Assembly (NCBI RefSeq): GCF_034424545.1
Contig: NZ_CP139970.1
Coordinates: 3,348,001 to 3,412,000, forward strand
Length of the DNA stretch: 64,000 bases
Direction: 5' to 3'
From: Trinickia caryophylli
GTDB taxonomy: Bacteria; Pseudomonadota; Gammaproteobacteria; Burkholderiales; Burkholderiaceae
Part shown: piece after piece, positions 42,043 through 49,836 of the stretch
How positions within the stretch are numbered: position 1 is the first letter of the stretch
Layout: every line of letters begins with the position of its first letter
Notes under the pieces: model-generated
Database searches by the model: none
What the model was told of the DNA's origin: nothing
What the model saw: the letters and a program-made list of their open reading frames with translations, nothing else
Made by a program: the position numbers and the translations under genes

Positions 42043-42798
42043 TCAGCGTCCGCCGGCCACGTCCAGCAGCGCGCCGGTCACATAGGATGCTTCATCGCCG
42101 AGCAGCCAGACGATCGCTTCGGCGACTTCCTCCGCGGTACCCGGCCGCCCGAGCGGGGACTGCGCACCGAGCACGGCCGCGCGATCGGGGCGCCCGCCGC
42201 TTGCATGGATCTCGGTCTCGATTAGGCCGGGACGTACCGCATTCACGCGCACGCCGCGCGGACCCAGCTCTTTCGCCAGCCCGATCGTCATCGTATCGAC
42301 GGCGCCTTTCGACCCCGCATAGTCCACGTATTCGTTCGGCGAGCCCAGCCGCGCCGCGGCCGACGACACGTTGACGATCGCCCCGCCGCGCCCGCCGCGG
42401 TCGGTCGACATGCGGCGCGCCGCTTCGCGCGCGCAGAGATAGGCGCCGAGTACGTTGACTTCGAAAAGACGCTTGAGCCGGGTGCCGTCCATATCGGCGA
42501 GCGGCATCGATGCGGCGACGATCCCGGCATTGTTCACGAGCGCGTCGATTCGGCCGAAGCGCGCGGCGAGCGCATCGAACATGGCGACGACGGCGGCCTC
42601 GTCGGCGACGTCGGCCTGCACGACGAACGCCTCGCCGCCGTTGCGCTCGATCGCGGCGGCCGTGGCGTCGGCCGCGGCTGCGTCGCGCGTATAGTTCACG
42701 CCTATCGACCAGCCCCGGGCGGCAAGCGCGAGCGCGCACGCGCGGCCGATGCCGCGGCTCGCGCCGGTGATGAGGACGACACGGGAGGCTTCAGGCAT
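42043..42798 (-). CDS. Short-chain dehydrogenase/reductase
   Basis: 251 residues, classical SDR. VVLITGASRGIGRACALALAARGW is the NAD(P)-binding TGxxxGIG loop; NNAG follows in VNNAGIVAASM; the catalytic Ser is in VNVSSAAARLGSPNEYVDYAGSKGAV, with Tyr and Lys in Y-XXX-K (YAGSK). The C-terminal ASYVTGALLDVAGGR is usual. The substrate is not known. It lies 6 bp downstream of the LOG gene on the minus strand, so the two are probably cotranscribed with the TetR gene. Confidence 0.92.
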   Translation of the reverse strand: MPEASRVVLITGASRGIGRACALALAARGWSIGVNYTRDAAAADATAAAIERNGGEAFVVQADVADEAAVVAMFDALAARFGRIDALVNNAGIVAASMPLADMDGTRLKRLFEVNVLGAYLCAREAARRMSTDRGGRGGAIVNVSSAAARLGSPNEYVDYAGSKGAVDTMTIGLAKELGPRGVRVNAVRPGLIETEIHASGGRPDRAAVLGAQSPLGRPGTAEEVAEAIVWLLGDEASYVTGALLDVAGGR

Positions 42799-42804
42799 GG
42801 TCTG

Positions 42805-43389
42805 TCAAACGGCTTCGCGCTCGGTAGCCCACTTGTCGCGGGCGGGCGGCCGATACTGCCGCATCGTCCCGATGAGCGCGGCCGGCTCCGAACCCATCGT
42901 CAAGATATCGAGATAAGTGTGCTGCATGAACCCTTCGCCCACGATGTGGGCGAGCATGGCCGCGAGCGGCTCGTAATAGCCATCGACGTTCAGGAGCCCG
43001 ATTGGCTTGGCGTGATAGCCGAGCTGCGCCCAGGTATAGACCTCGAAGAGTTCCTCGAGCGTGCCGGCGCCACCGGGCAACGCAACGAACCCGTCCGCGA
43101 GATCGGCCATCATCTTCTTGCGCTCGTGCATATCGGGCACGACGTGCAGCTCGGTGAGCCCCGAGTGACCGATTTCCTTGTCGACGAGCAGTTTGGGAAT
43201 CACGCCGACGGCGCGCCCACCGGCCGCGAGCACGGCATCGGCGACTGTGCCCATGAGCCCCACGTGGCCGCCGCCGTAGACGAGCGAGCAGCCGGCCGCG
43301 ACGAGGGCTTCGCCGAATGCCTTGGCCGCCTCCGCATACACGGGCTTCGCGCCGAGCGACGACCCGCAATAGACACAGATCGACTTCAT
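42805..43389 (-). CDS. LOG-family nucleotide phosphoribohydrolase
   Basis: 194 residues of the TIGR00730 Rossmann family. It starts MKSICVYCGSSLGAKPVY and shows the catalytic PGGAGTLEE loop, with Arg/Lys in MHERKKMM. Members cleave AMP-type 5'-nucleotides (cytokinin riboside monophosphates in plant-associated microbes) to base plus ribose phosphate. Often annotated as a putative lysine decarboxylase, which is a misnomer. It overlaps the TetR gene by 4 bp. Confidence 0.92.
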   Translation of the reverse strand: MKSICVYCGSSLGAKPVYAEAAKAFGEALVAAGCSLVYGGGHVGLMGTVADAVLAAGGRAVGVIPKLLVDKEIGHSGLTELHVVPDMHERKKMMADLADGFVALPGGAGTLEELFEVYTWAQLGYHAKPIGLLNVDGYYEPLAAMLAHIVGEGFMQHTYLDILTMGSEPAALIGTMRQYRPPARDKWATEREAV

Positions 43390-44114
43390 GGCTGAGCGTC
43401 CTTGGTTGCGCTCTTCGCGCCGGTCTCGCGCGGCGGCAGATAATCGTGGAATTCGCGCATCGGCAGCTTGCCGGAGACGAGATCGTCGAACAGCTGGCGC
43501 GAGCGGCCGCGCAGATATGGCGCCATGATCGAAATCACGTGCACGCTGACCTGATGCAGCTCGACGCGAATGGCTTCCTGATCGTTGTACTTGCGCGGGT
43601 TCATGACGAACTGGTACGACAGCCAATACGTGGCGATGACGCCCATGTTCGTCGAAATGACCTGGATTTCGTCGGGCGTGGCGACCATCTCGTCGTCCGC
43701 CACGAGCAACTCGCACATCTCGCGCGCGAAGCGCACCTTATGGCTGATGATTTGCTTGAAATGCATCTCGAGCGTGCGATTTCGCGCGAGCAGGTCGTTG
43801 AGATCGCGATAAAGGAAACGGTACTGCCACATGAAATCGGCCATGTATTGCAGATAGGACCACGTTTCGTCGATCGTCGGACGATGGTCCTCCGGAAATC
43901 GGAGCCGCTTTTCGATCGCCTGCTCGAATTGCGCAAAAATACTATTAATAATATCGTCTTTATTGCGGAAGTGGTAATAGAGATTGCCGGGGCTAATCTC
44001 CATTTCCTCCGCGATCGTGGTCGTCGTGACGTTCGGCTCGCCGATCTCGTTGAACAGTTTCAACGACAGCTCGAGGATCCGTTCGCGGGTGCGGCGGGGA
44101 GTTTTCGCTTCCAT
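43386..44114 (-). CDS. TetR-family transcriptional regulator
   Basis: 242 residues. The N-terminal DNA-binding domain reads TRERILELSLKLFNEIGEPNVTTTTIAEEMEISPGNLYYHFRNKDDII; the remainder is an all-helical ligand domain (TetR_C with the FLYRDLNDLLARNRTLEMHF stretch seen in lipid-responsive members). ATG 44114 is preferred to an upstream in-frame start because METs conserved with the family begin at EAKTPRRTRERI. It leads a minus-strand operon with the LOG and SDR genes. Ligand unknown. Confidence 0.9.
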   Translation of the reverse strand: MEAKTPRRTRERILELSLKLFNEIGEPNVTTTTIAEEMEISPGNLYYHFRNKDDIINSIFAQFEQAIEKRLRFPEDHRPTIDETWSYLQYMADFMWQYRFLYRDLNDLLARNRTLEMHFKQIISHKVRFAREMCELLVADDEMVATPDEIQVISTNMGVIATYWLSYQFVMNPRKYNDQEAIRVELHQVSVHVISIMAPYLRGRSRQLFDDLVSGKLPMREFHDYLPPRETGAKSATKDAQP

Positions 44115-44211
44115 GTCGTCCGGCCCAGTGGCGCCGGGCGATGCGGGCACACGGGAGTCCGCATCGTTTCGAGCCCGGCTTGGTTGGTATGTCTTTGGGT
44201 GTTGTGGGCCG

Positions 44212-44217
44212 ATTATA
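44212..44217 (-). promoter_or_regulatory. Candidate -10 for the tetR-LOG-SDR operon
   Basis: TATAAT on the minus strand lies 98 bp before the TetR start codon. No -35 at 16-18 bp is evident. Confidence 0.35.
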
Positions 44218-44323
44218 AACGCGCCATCCTCGTAGCCGGCCGCCCATTCGGGTTTTCATGGAGCACGAACGTGCGTGCTAAAAATGAGATATGACGAATG
44301 GGTAGTGGGGAGCGGACAGCATG

Positions 44324-44818
44324 TCAGTGGCCGGCGCCCGTCAGCCGGCTGAGCCATGCGGCGGCAAGCGGGCCCACGATCAACCCCCAGGTGAGGACGC
44401 AGACCACGAGAGCCACCGTCACGGCGGCGCTGCCGAGATCCTTTGCGCGGCGGGAGAGTTCGTGCCGTTCGAGGGAGATGCGGTCGATTGCCGCTTCCAC
44501 GCTCGAATTCAGCAATTCGACGATCAGCACGAGCAGTACCGAGCCGATCAGAAGCACGTGCGACACGGCGTCCACGGGTACGAGCGTGCCGGCGGGCACG
44601 AGAATGGCGGCGAGCGTGAGCTCCTGACGAAACGCGCTCTCCTCGCGAATTGCGACTTGAAAGCCGCTGATCGAGTTCTTGAGCGCGTGCCATGCGCGCG
44701 TGAGTCCGCGGTTGCCCTTGTAGGGGTTGAACGGCGGCGGGGCGAGCGGATCGTCGGGCCCGAGCGGCTCGCGCGGCTCGTGGTCGTCGGCGTGGGCGGC
44801 AGGTTCGTCGCGCTTCAT
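44324..44818 (-). CDS. dgkA: Diacylglycerol kinase
   Basis: 164 residues: a ~35-residue hydrophilic, Pro/Asp-rich N-terminal extension, then the DgkA core. NRGLTRAWHALKNSISGFQVAIREESAFRQEL begins the surface helix and ELLNSSVEAAIDRISLERHELSRRAKDLGSAAV holds the active-site Glu and the Asn/Ser. Three membrane helices follow the usual pattern. It phosphorylates diacylglycerol to phosphatidic acid in the inner membrane. It overlaps the GT4 gene by 4 bp (ATGA), so lipid recycling may serve that glycosyltransferase. Confidence 0.94.
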   Translation of the reverse strand: MKRDEPAAHADDHEPREPLGPDDPLAPPPFNPYKGNRGLTRAWHALKNSISGFQVAIREESAFRQELTLAAILVPAGTLVPVDAVSHVLLIGSVLLVLIVELLNSSVEAAIDRISLERHELSRRAKDLGSAAVTVALVVCVLTWGLIVGPLAAAWLSRLTGAGH

Positions 44819-45846
44819 GCGGGGGCGTTTTCCTCGCGCCAGTGCGCGCCGGAAAGCGGCTTCAGGTGGGCTGCGAACTGTTCCGATGCGGCGCGCCAGG
44901 AAAAGCGCTCGGCCCAGGCGCGGGCGTCGGCGCGGTCGATCTTGAGTGCGTCGAGGCAGGCTTCGCGCAGATCCTCGTTCATCGCGCCGGCCCCGCCGTC
45001 GCCGAGCACGTCGATCGGGCCCGTCACGGGATACGCGGCCACCGGTGTGCCGCAGGCTAGCGCCTCGAGCAGCACGAGGCCGAACGTATCGGTGCGGCTC
45101 GGGAACACGAACACGTCCGCCGCCGCATAGACCTTGGCGAGTTCGGCTTGGCTCAGCACGCCGAGATAGTTGACCTCGGGGTAACGTGACTTGAGTTCGG
45201 CCAGCGCCGGCCCTTCGCCCGCCACCCATTTCGAGCCGGGCAGATTGAGCTTCAGAAACGCCTCGACGTTCTTTTCGATGGCAACACGGCCTACGTAGAG
45301 GAAGATCGGACGCGCTGTATTGAGGACCTTCGAGTCCATCGGATGGAAGATGTCGAGATCGACGCCGCGCGTCCAGAGCACGACGTTGCGAAAGCCGTAA
45401 TGTTCGAGATCGGTCTTGACGACAGGCGTGGGCGCCATGACCGCGAGCGAGGGCCGATGGAACCAGCGCAGGAAGCGATAGGTCGCGGCGGCAGGCAGCG
45501 CGAAGCGGGCTTCGACGTATTCGGGAAAGCGCGTGTGGTAGGCGGTCGTGAACGGCAGCCCGTGTTTCATCGCATAGCGTCGGGCCGCGAGCCCGAGCGG
45601 GCCTTCGGTGGCGATGTGCAGCGCATCGGGCGCGAATTCGTCGATGCGCGCGTTCAGGCGCCGGCGCGGAAAGAGCGAAAGCCGGATTTCGGGGTAGGTC
45701 GGACAGGGAATCGTGCGGAATTCGAGCGGCGTGAGAAGTTCGACGCGGTGGCCGAGCGCCGTGAGTTCGCGCGTGGTGTTCTTCAATGTGCGCACGACGC
45801 CGTTGACCTGGGGTTCCCAGGCGTCGGTCACGATCATGATCTTCAT
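44815..45846 (-). CDS. Glycosyltransferase family 4, MgtA-like mannosyltransferase
   Basis: 343 residues of GT-B fold. The start KIMIVTDAWEPQVNGVVRTLKN is the donor/acceptor loop of the GDP-mannose-dependent alpha-mannosyltransferase group; LYVGRVAIEKNVEAFL begins the C-terminal domain, and SRTDTFGLVLLEALACGTPV carries the EX7E pair. It probably adds a sugar to a membrane lipid such as diacylglycerol. It sits between an LpxH-like phosphoesterase and dgkA, all on the minus strand. Acceptor unproven. Confidence 0.88.
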   Translation of the reverse strand: MKIMIVTDAWEPQVNGVVRTLKNTTRELTALGHRVELLTPLEFRTIPCPTYPEIRLSLFPRRRLNARIDEFAPDALHIATEGPLGLAARRYAMKHGLPFTTAYHTRFPEYVEARFALPAAATYRFLRWFHRPSLAVMAPTPVVKTDLEHYGFRNVVLWTRGVDLDIFHPMDSKVLNTARPIFLYVGRVAIEKNVEAFLKLNLPGSKWVAGEGPALAELKSRYPEVNYLGVLSQAELAKVYAAADVFVFPSRTDTFGLVLLEALACGTPVAAYPVTGPIDVLGDGGAGAMNEDLREACLDALKIDRADARAWAERFSWRAASEQFAAHLKPLSGAHWREENAPA

Positions 45847-45890
45847 GCGGGGGGCCTCTTGTCGGTCTCGGAAAAAAGGGCGCGCGGGCC

Positions 45891-46853
45891 TCAGGCAGCC
45901 GTGGCTTTCGCCTTGCGCGCGGAGGTTTGGGGCGCCCGCATGACGGTCCAGAACACGACCAGCAGCTCGCCCTCGAGGGTCTCGACGAGCGCCGAGAGGC
46001 TTTCGACCCAGTCGCCGTCGTTGCAATAGACGAGACCGTCGACGTCGCGGATTTCCGCCTTGTGGATGTGGCCGCAGACGACGCCGTCGCAGCCGCGCCG
46101 CCGGGCTTCGTCTACCATGACGTGCTCGAACGACGAGATGAAGTTCACCGCGTTTTTCACCTGATGCTTCAGGTATTGCGAGAGCGACCAGTACTGAAAG
46201 CCGAAGCGGCTGCGGATTCGGTTGAACCAGCGGTTTAGAACGAGAATCGCGGTGTAGGCCGTGTCGCCGAGGTAGGCGAGCCACTTGGCATGCTGGATGA
46301 CACCGTCGAAGAGATCGCCGTGGACGATCCACAGGCGCTTGCCGAGCAGCGTCGTATGAAACGCTTCCTCGCGCACCTGGATATCGCCGAAGGCGAGATC
46401 GCAGAACTGACGCGCCGCTTCGTCGTGGTTGCCGGGGATGTAGGTGACCTGCGTGCCCTTGCGCGCCTTGCGCAGGACCTTCTGCACGACGTCGTTGTGC
46501 GCCTGCGGCCAATACCAGCCTTTTTTGAGCTGCCAGCCGTCGATGATGTCGCCGACGAGGTACAGGTATTCCGACTCGTTGTGGCGCAGGAAGTCGAGCA
46601 GGTAGTCGGCCTGGCAGCCGCTCGAGCCCAGATGAATGTCCGAGAGCCAGATCGTGCGGTAGCGATGGGGCTTGTCGACGGTGTCGTCGTGATGGGCGCT
46701 CGAAGAGGGGTCGCGCTCGGGGCCGCGCGTCGATACCGGCGTGCCGCTCGGGGCGGTGGGGTGAAACGGCACGGCATCGACGCTCGCGCCGAGCCGCTTG
46801 AAGAGCGAAGTCGCGGACGAGCGGTCCATGGCTTCTCGCGTCGAGTTGGACAT
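45891..46853 (-). CDS. LpxH-like UDP-2,3-diacylglucosamine diphosphatase-family phosphoesterase
   Basis: 320 residues. All calcineurin-like metal motifs are present: LSDIHLGS, LVGDIIDGW, PGNHDE, IVHGDLFDG and GHIHKAEI. A ~70-residue disordered N-terminal extension precedes them. The length and the pairing with an MgtA-like glycosyltransferase differ from the housekeeping LpxH (about 240-270 residues), so this may be a paralogue acting on another nucleotide-linked lipid rather than the lipid A enzyme. ATG 46853 is the first ATG; an earlier in-frame start at 46886 is possible. Confidence 0.85.
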   Translation of the reverse strand: MSNSTREAMDRSSATSLFKRLGASVDAVPFHPTAPSGTPVSTRGPERDPSSSAHHDDTVDKPHRYRTIWLSDIHLGSSGCQADYLLDFLRHNESEYLYLVGDIIDGWQLKKGWYWPQAHNDVVQKVLRKARKGTQVTYIPGNHDEAARQFCDLAFGDIQVREEAFHTTLLGKRLWIVHGDLFDGVIQHAKWLAYLGDTAYTAILVLNRWFNRIRSRFGFQYWSLSQYLKHQVKNAVNFISSFEHVMVDEARRRGCDGVVCGHIHKAEIRDVDGLVYCNDGDWVESLSALVETLEGELLVVFWTVMRAPQTSARKAKATAA

Positions 46854-47185
46854 GTACGCATTGCGCCATGTGCGTGTGACTGCCACATGACAGTCACGAG
46901 ACGTTCTTATTACGGGCTATGGGGGCGTGGAGCGGGGCGGATTACCGCTACGCGCATTTTCATCCGCGCGTTTCCGAACCGGCTGCCGATGTTGATGAGG
47001 GCGGGCGTAGTTTTGTCGACTCGCCAAACGGCACCGTACGAACAGCACCGTATTCAAGCACTCACCCATTGACGTGCGGCGCGCCTTCAGTTGGCCGCAC
47101 AGCTTGGCAAGCTGGAGATGAAAATTCTCGGACCAGACCGATAACCGCGCGATAACCGCGCAAACGCGCGGCAAATTCCCGGATG
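46854..47185. other. Intergenic stretch, 332 bp
   Basis: Separates two minus-strand transcription units. It holds a 7-bp inverted repeat (GTGACTG/CAGTCAC, 46876-46897) just upstream of the phosphoesterase gene, an AGCTT/AAGCT pair near 47101-47113 and an 11-bp tandem duplication at 47140-47161. No open frame here carries a ribosome site that convinces me. Confidence 0.4.
47140..47161. repeat. 11-bp tandem duplication GATAACCGCGC
   Basis: Two exact, adjacent copies (47140-47150 and 47151-47161), followed by a related ACGCGCGG. It lies 25 bp past the stop of the RDD gene. Confidence 0.85.
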
Positions 47186-47740
47186 CTAATCGCGCGCGAC
47201 CGCGATGATGCGGGTGCCGGCCAAACGATCATGCGGAAACTGACGCCCCGGGTGAAGTCGCGCGGCCGCGGCCCATAGCACGAACCAGCATGCCGATACC
47301 GCGAGCGTGACGGGCACGGACAGATGCAAAAGCGAATGCAGCGCCAGCGGGGGTAGAAACCAGAGCCACGCGAGCAAATAACGGGCAATGGCGCGGACAG
47401 GCGCGAGCGGCGCGCCACGAGCATCGATAACACGAAGCCGCCACGTTTTCATCGGCAATGTCTGCCCGCCGTGCGTCCAGAACCATACGAAGTAGACGGC
47501 GAGAACCACAGCGATCCAAGCTGCAAGCAGATTGTGATGAGTCAGACCGTTGCGCTGCTGGGTGAGCGTCGAAAAGAGATAGCCGGCAAAAAAGATCACG
47601 CCAAAAAGGATCACCGCTTCGTAAGCGAGCGAGGCAAGACGCCGACGTACCGTGGGTGGTGCGCCCGCGAGACCGGCGAGCGCGACCGCCTCGGCCGGCG
47701 GTTCGGCGTGCTTTGTCGGGCCGGGGCTGGCCACGCTCAT
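47186..47740 (-). CDS. RDD-family membrane protein
   Basis: 184 residues with three to four membrane helices. The RDD signature Arg-Asp-Asp is seen in modified form (RRRLASLAYEAVILFGV ... HGGQTLPMKTWRLRVIDARG). Family members are proposed ion exchangers or insertion-type membrane proteins; the exact job here is unknown. It overlaps the DUF3106 gene by 4 bp and is last in a sigma-factor operon. Confidence 0.88.
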   Translation of the reverse strand: MSVASPGPTKHAEPPAEAVALAGLAGAPPTVRRRLASLAYEAVILFGVIFFAGYLFSTLTQQRNGLTHHNLLAAWIAVVLAVYFVWFWTHGGQTLPMKTWRLRVIDARGAPLAPVRAIARYLLAWLWFLPPLALHSLLHLSVPVTLAVSACWFVLWAAAARLHPGRQFPHDRLAGTRIIAVARD

Positions 47741-48480
47741 GCGCCGCGGAACACGGAAGGCGCCTCGGAAGGCGAGAGCGGCGTCGGCGCAGGGGCACTC
47801 GGCGTGGCCGAGGAGCCCGGTTGGGGCGCCGCGGCGCCCGAGGCCGGCGTACCGCTCGCGGCCGCGGCGCCGCTTGCGCCGTCCGCCGATACATCGGCGA
47901 GCCGGTTGATCCCGCGAATCTCGCTTTTCACGCCCGAGGGCGGGGCGCTGACGACCGTCGGCCGGCGCTTGCGCGCGCTCGCGGCAAGCTTCGCCTTCTG
48001 TTCGGGCGACAGTTCCTGATAGGTGTTCCAGGCCTTCTGTCGGGCCTGCGGCGGCAGCGCCTTGGAAACCTGATAGTTTTCACGCGCGACGCGCCGCTGC
48101 TCGGGGGTCATCCGGACCCATTCGGCCATGCGCTCGTGCAGCCGCTTTTGCTGCTCGGGCGACATCTTGGCGAACCGCGATGCGATCTTGATCCATTTAC
48201 GCTTGCGTTCGTCGCTGAACCTGTCCCACTCGGCCGCAAACGGCGCCAGCGCGGCATGCTGATCGACGCTCAGATGGGACCACGACAAGGGGTTGCTGTC
48301 GATGAGAGGCGGCAACTCGAGCGAAAGCAGCGGCGGTACCGACGCGGGCGCCGGTGCCGCGCCGCTACCCGTGCGCACGATCGGCTGCGCGGTAAAAAAA
48401 CGCGGGTACGTGGCGGCAAACGCGACCGCCGATGCGATCGCGCAAGCGAAAACGACGGCCAGGCCGCGCTTGTAACTCAC
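47737..48480 (-). CDS. DUF3106-family exported protein
   Basis: 247 residues. One N-terminal hydrophobic segment (GLAVVFACAIASAVAFAAT) acts as signal or anchor. The middle (WDRFSDERKRKWIKIASRFAKMSPEQQKRLHERMAEWVRMTPEQRRVARENY) is the DUF3106 helical repeat, with SPEQ/TPEQ motifs resembling CpxP/Spy-like or Heavy-metal-resistance helices. The C-terminus is a Pro/Ala/Ser-rich tail. Likely periplasmic. It is part of the sigma factor-DUF3619-DUF3106-RDD operon and may be a regulatory or stress partner. Confidence 0.87.
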   Translation of the reverse strand: MSYKRGLAVVFACAIASAVAFAATYPRFFTAQPIVRTGSGAAPAPASVPPLLSLELPPLIDSNPLSWSHLSVDQHAALAPFAAEWDRFSDERKRKWIKIASRFAKMSPEQQKRLHERMAEWVRMTPEQRRVARENYQVSKALPPQARQKAWNTYQELSPEQKAKLAASARKRRPTVVSAPPSGVKSEIRGINRLADVSADGASGAAAASGTPASGAAAPQPGSSATPSAPAPTPLSPSEAPSVFRGA

Positions 48481-48504
48481 GCCGGTCTCCTCCAGGCCAT
48501 TCGC

Positions 48505-48921
48505 TCAGCGCGCGCGAGAGAGGTACGCGTTGAACCCGTGGTCGAGGTACGCGTTGAGGGGGAGATCGTCGTTGAGCATGGCGGCGTCGATGTCGGCCAA
48601 CTCGGCCGCGCGTTGCACATTTTCCCAGTACGCGATGCCGGCGATACCGATCAGAAGCGCGAGAATCGGCCAGACGAGCGCGAGGCGGCGCAGCGGCTTG
48701 ATGCGCGGACCGGCCGCGGACATGCCGGCTGGCGCCCCGGCCAATGCGGGCACGAACACCGGCGCGTGAGCCGGCTCGGGCTTCTTGCGCGCAACGGCGA
48801 GCCGCCGCGCAGCAGCCAGCCGTTCGGCGGCCGGCGCGGGCAGGCCGGCGGCACGCTCGTCGAGCGCGCGGCACACCTTGAGCGCGAACTCGAGTTCTTT
48901 CGTGTCGGGAGCGGAAGTCAT
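48505..48921 (-). CDS. DUF3619-family membrane protein, possible anti-sigma partner
   Basis: 138 residues: a cytoplasmic N-terminal ~75 residues (ELEFALKVCRALDERAAGLPAPAAERLAAAR), a single membrane helix (LALVWPILALLIGIAGIAYW) and a short periplasmic end (LNDDLPLNAYLDHGFNAYLSRAR). This topology and the 4-bp overlap with the sigma factor gene are what an anti-sigma factor would show. DUF3619 itself has no proven function, so that role is inference. Confidence 0.85.
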   Translation of the reverse strand: MTSAPDTKELEFALKVCRALDERAAGLPAPAAERLAAARRLAVARKKPEPAHAPVFVPALAGAPAGMSAAGPRIKPLRRLALVWPILALLIGIAGIAYWENVQRAAELADIDAAMLNDDLPLNAYLDHGFNAYLSRAR

Positions 48922-49481
48922 AGCGTAATTCCTTTTGCCTTGAGCGCGGCCGCCAGCGTATGCGTGGCGCGCGAGCAATGCGTTTTCACGCTGCCTTCGG
49001 AGCACCCCATCGCGGCGGCCGTCTCGGCCACATCCATATCTTCCCAATAACGCATGAGAAACGCCTCCCGTTGACGCGCCGGTAGTTTTTGGATTTCCGC
49101 GTCGATGAGTGCAAGTACTTGATCGCGTTCGAGCTTTTGCTCGCTGCTTTCGGAGCCGCTGCCGTGCTCGCCGGTCTCCAGCGTTTCGAGCAGGTCGAAT
49201 TCGTCCTCGTCGCCGCCGGCGAACGAGGAGAAGAGGCTCACCCACGTATTGCGTACTTTCTGCCGACGAAAATGGTCGTGCGTTACATTTTGCAGGATAC
49301 GCTGAAAGAGTAGCGGGAGTTCGGCAAGCGGCCGGTCCCCGTACTTCTCGGCCAGCTTGATCATCGCATCCTGGACGATGTCGAGCGCGGCATCGTCATC
49401 GCGCACAGCGTAGACGGTCTGTTTGAACGCCCGTCTTTCGACGGACGCCAGGAAGTCGGCGAGTTCCTTGTCTGATGCCAT
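48918..49481 (-). CDS. ECF-type RNA polymerase sigma factor
   Basis: 187 residues. Region 2 lies at about 10-80 (VYAVRDDDAALDIVQDAMIKLAEKYGDRP; LFQRILQNVTHDHFRRQK), and region 4 at about 125-180 (LPARQREAFLMRYWEDMDVAETAAAMGCSEGSVKTHCSRATHTL). Between them is an acidic linker (GGDEDEFDLLETLETGEHGSGSESSEQ). ATG 49481 gives the expected start; the longer open frame is arginine-rich and unlikely. It heads an operon with DUF3619, DUF3106 and RDD genes, which are probably among its own targets. The inducing stress is unknown. Confidence 0.92.
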   Translation of the reverse strand: MASDKELADFLASVERRAFKQTVYAVRDDDAALDIVQDAMIKLAEKYGDRPLAELPLLFQRILQNVTHDHFRRQKVRNTWVSLFSSFAGGDEDEFDLLETLETGEHGSGSESSEQKLERDQVLALIDAEIQKLPARQREAFLMRYWEDMDVAETAAAMGCSEGSVKTHCSRATHTLAAALKAKGITL

Positions 49482-49836
49482 CCGGGAGCGGCGAAGCGCG
49501 TTCGCGCCGTAAACGTTCGAAAAAAAGTCGTAAAACCCGCGGATGCTAGCAAACTTTCGAGATAGTGGGGCGCTTCTGGCCGCCGGAAGCGGCCGCCGCG
49601 TCGTTTTTCGGGGGCGTCCGGGGCGCTTCCGACGCAAGGCGCGTGCCCGGGGCATCAGATTTTGCTTGACCGTCGGACGTACAAAAGTTAAGTTCTAAGG
49701 TTCGCAACATAAGTGACTGTCTCTTTTGAGGCGGGCCCAAGAAGTCCGCCTGTCAACTGGACGCGCCGCTTGAACCCGAGCCACAAGCCCGGCAGAGAGC
49801 ACCCGATCAATTTTTTGCCGAAAATTCGAAAGGTGA
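49482..49836. other. Divergent intergenic region between sigma factor and ilvI
   Basis: 355 bp holding control DNA for both directions. Towards ilvI, TTGACC (49666-49671) stands 17 bp before a weak TAAGTT, so an imperfect promoter is possible. A 7-bp RNA hairpin (49730-49736 with 49744-49750, one G-U pair) lies ~90 bp before ilvI; no T run follows. I looked for an Ile/Val/Leu-rich leader peptide here and found none. Minus-strand open frames are arginine/serine-rich shadows. Confidence 0.45.

Noticed and set aside
49546..49740. 64-codon minus-strand frame upstream of ilvI
   Set aside because: Considered as a leader peptide or small gene; it is on the strand opposite to ilvI, not enriched in Ile/Val/Leu and has no ribosome site.
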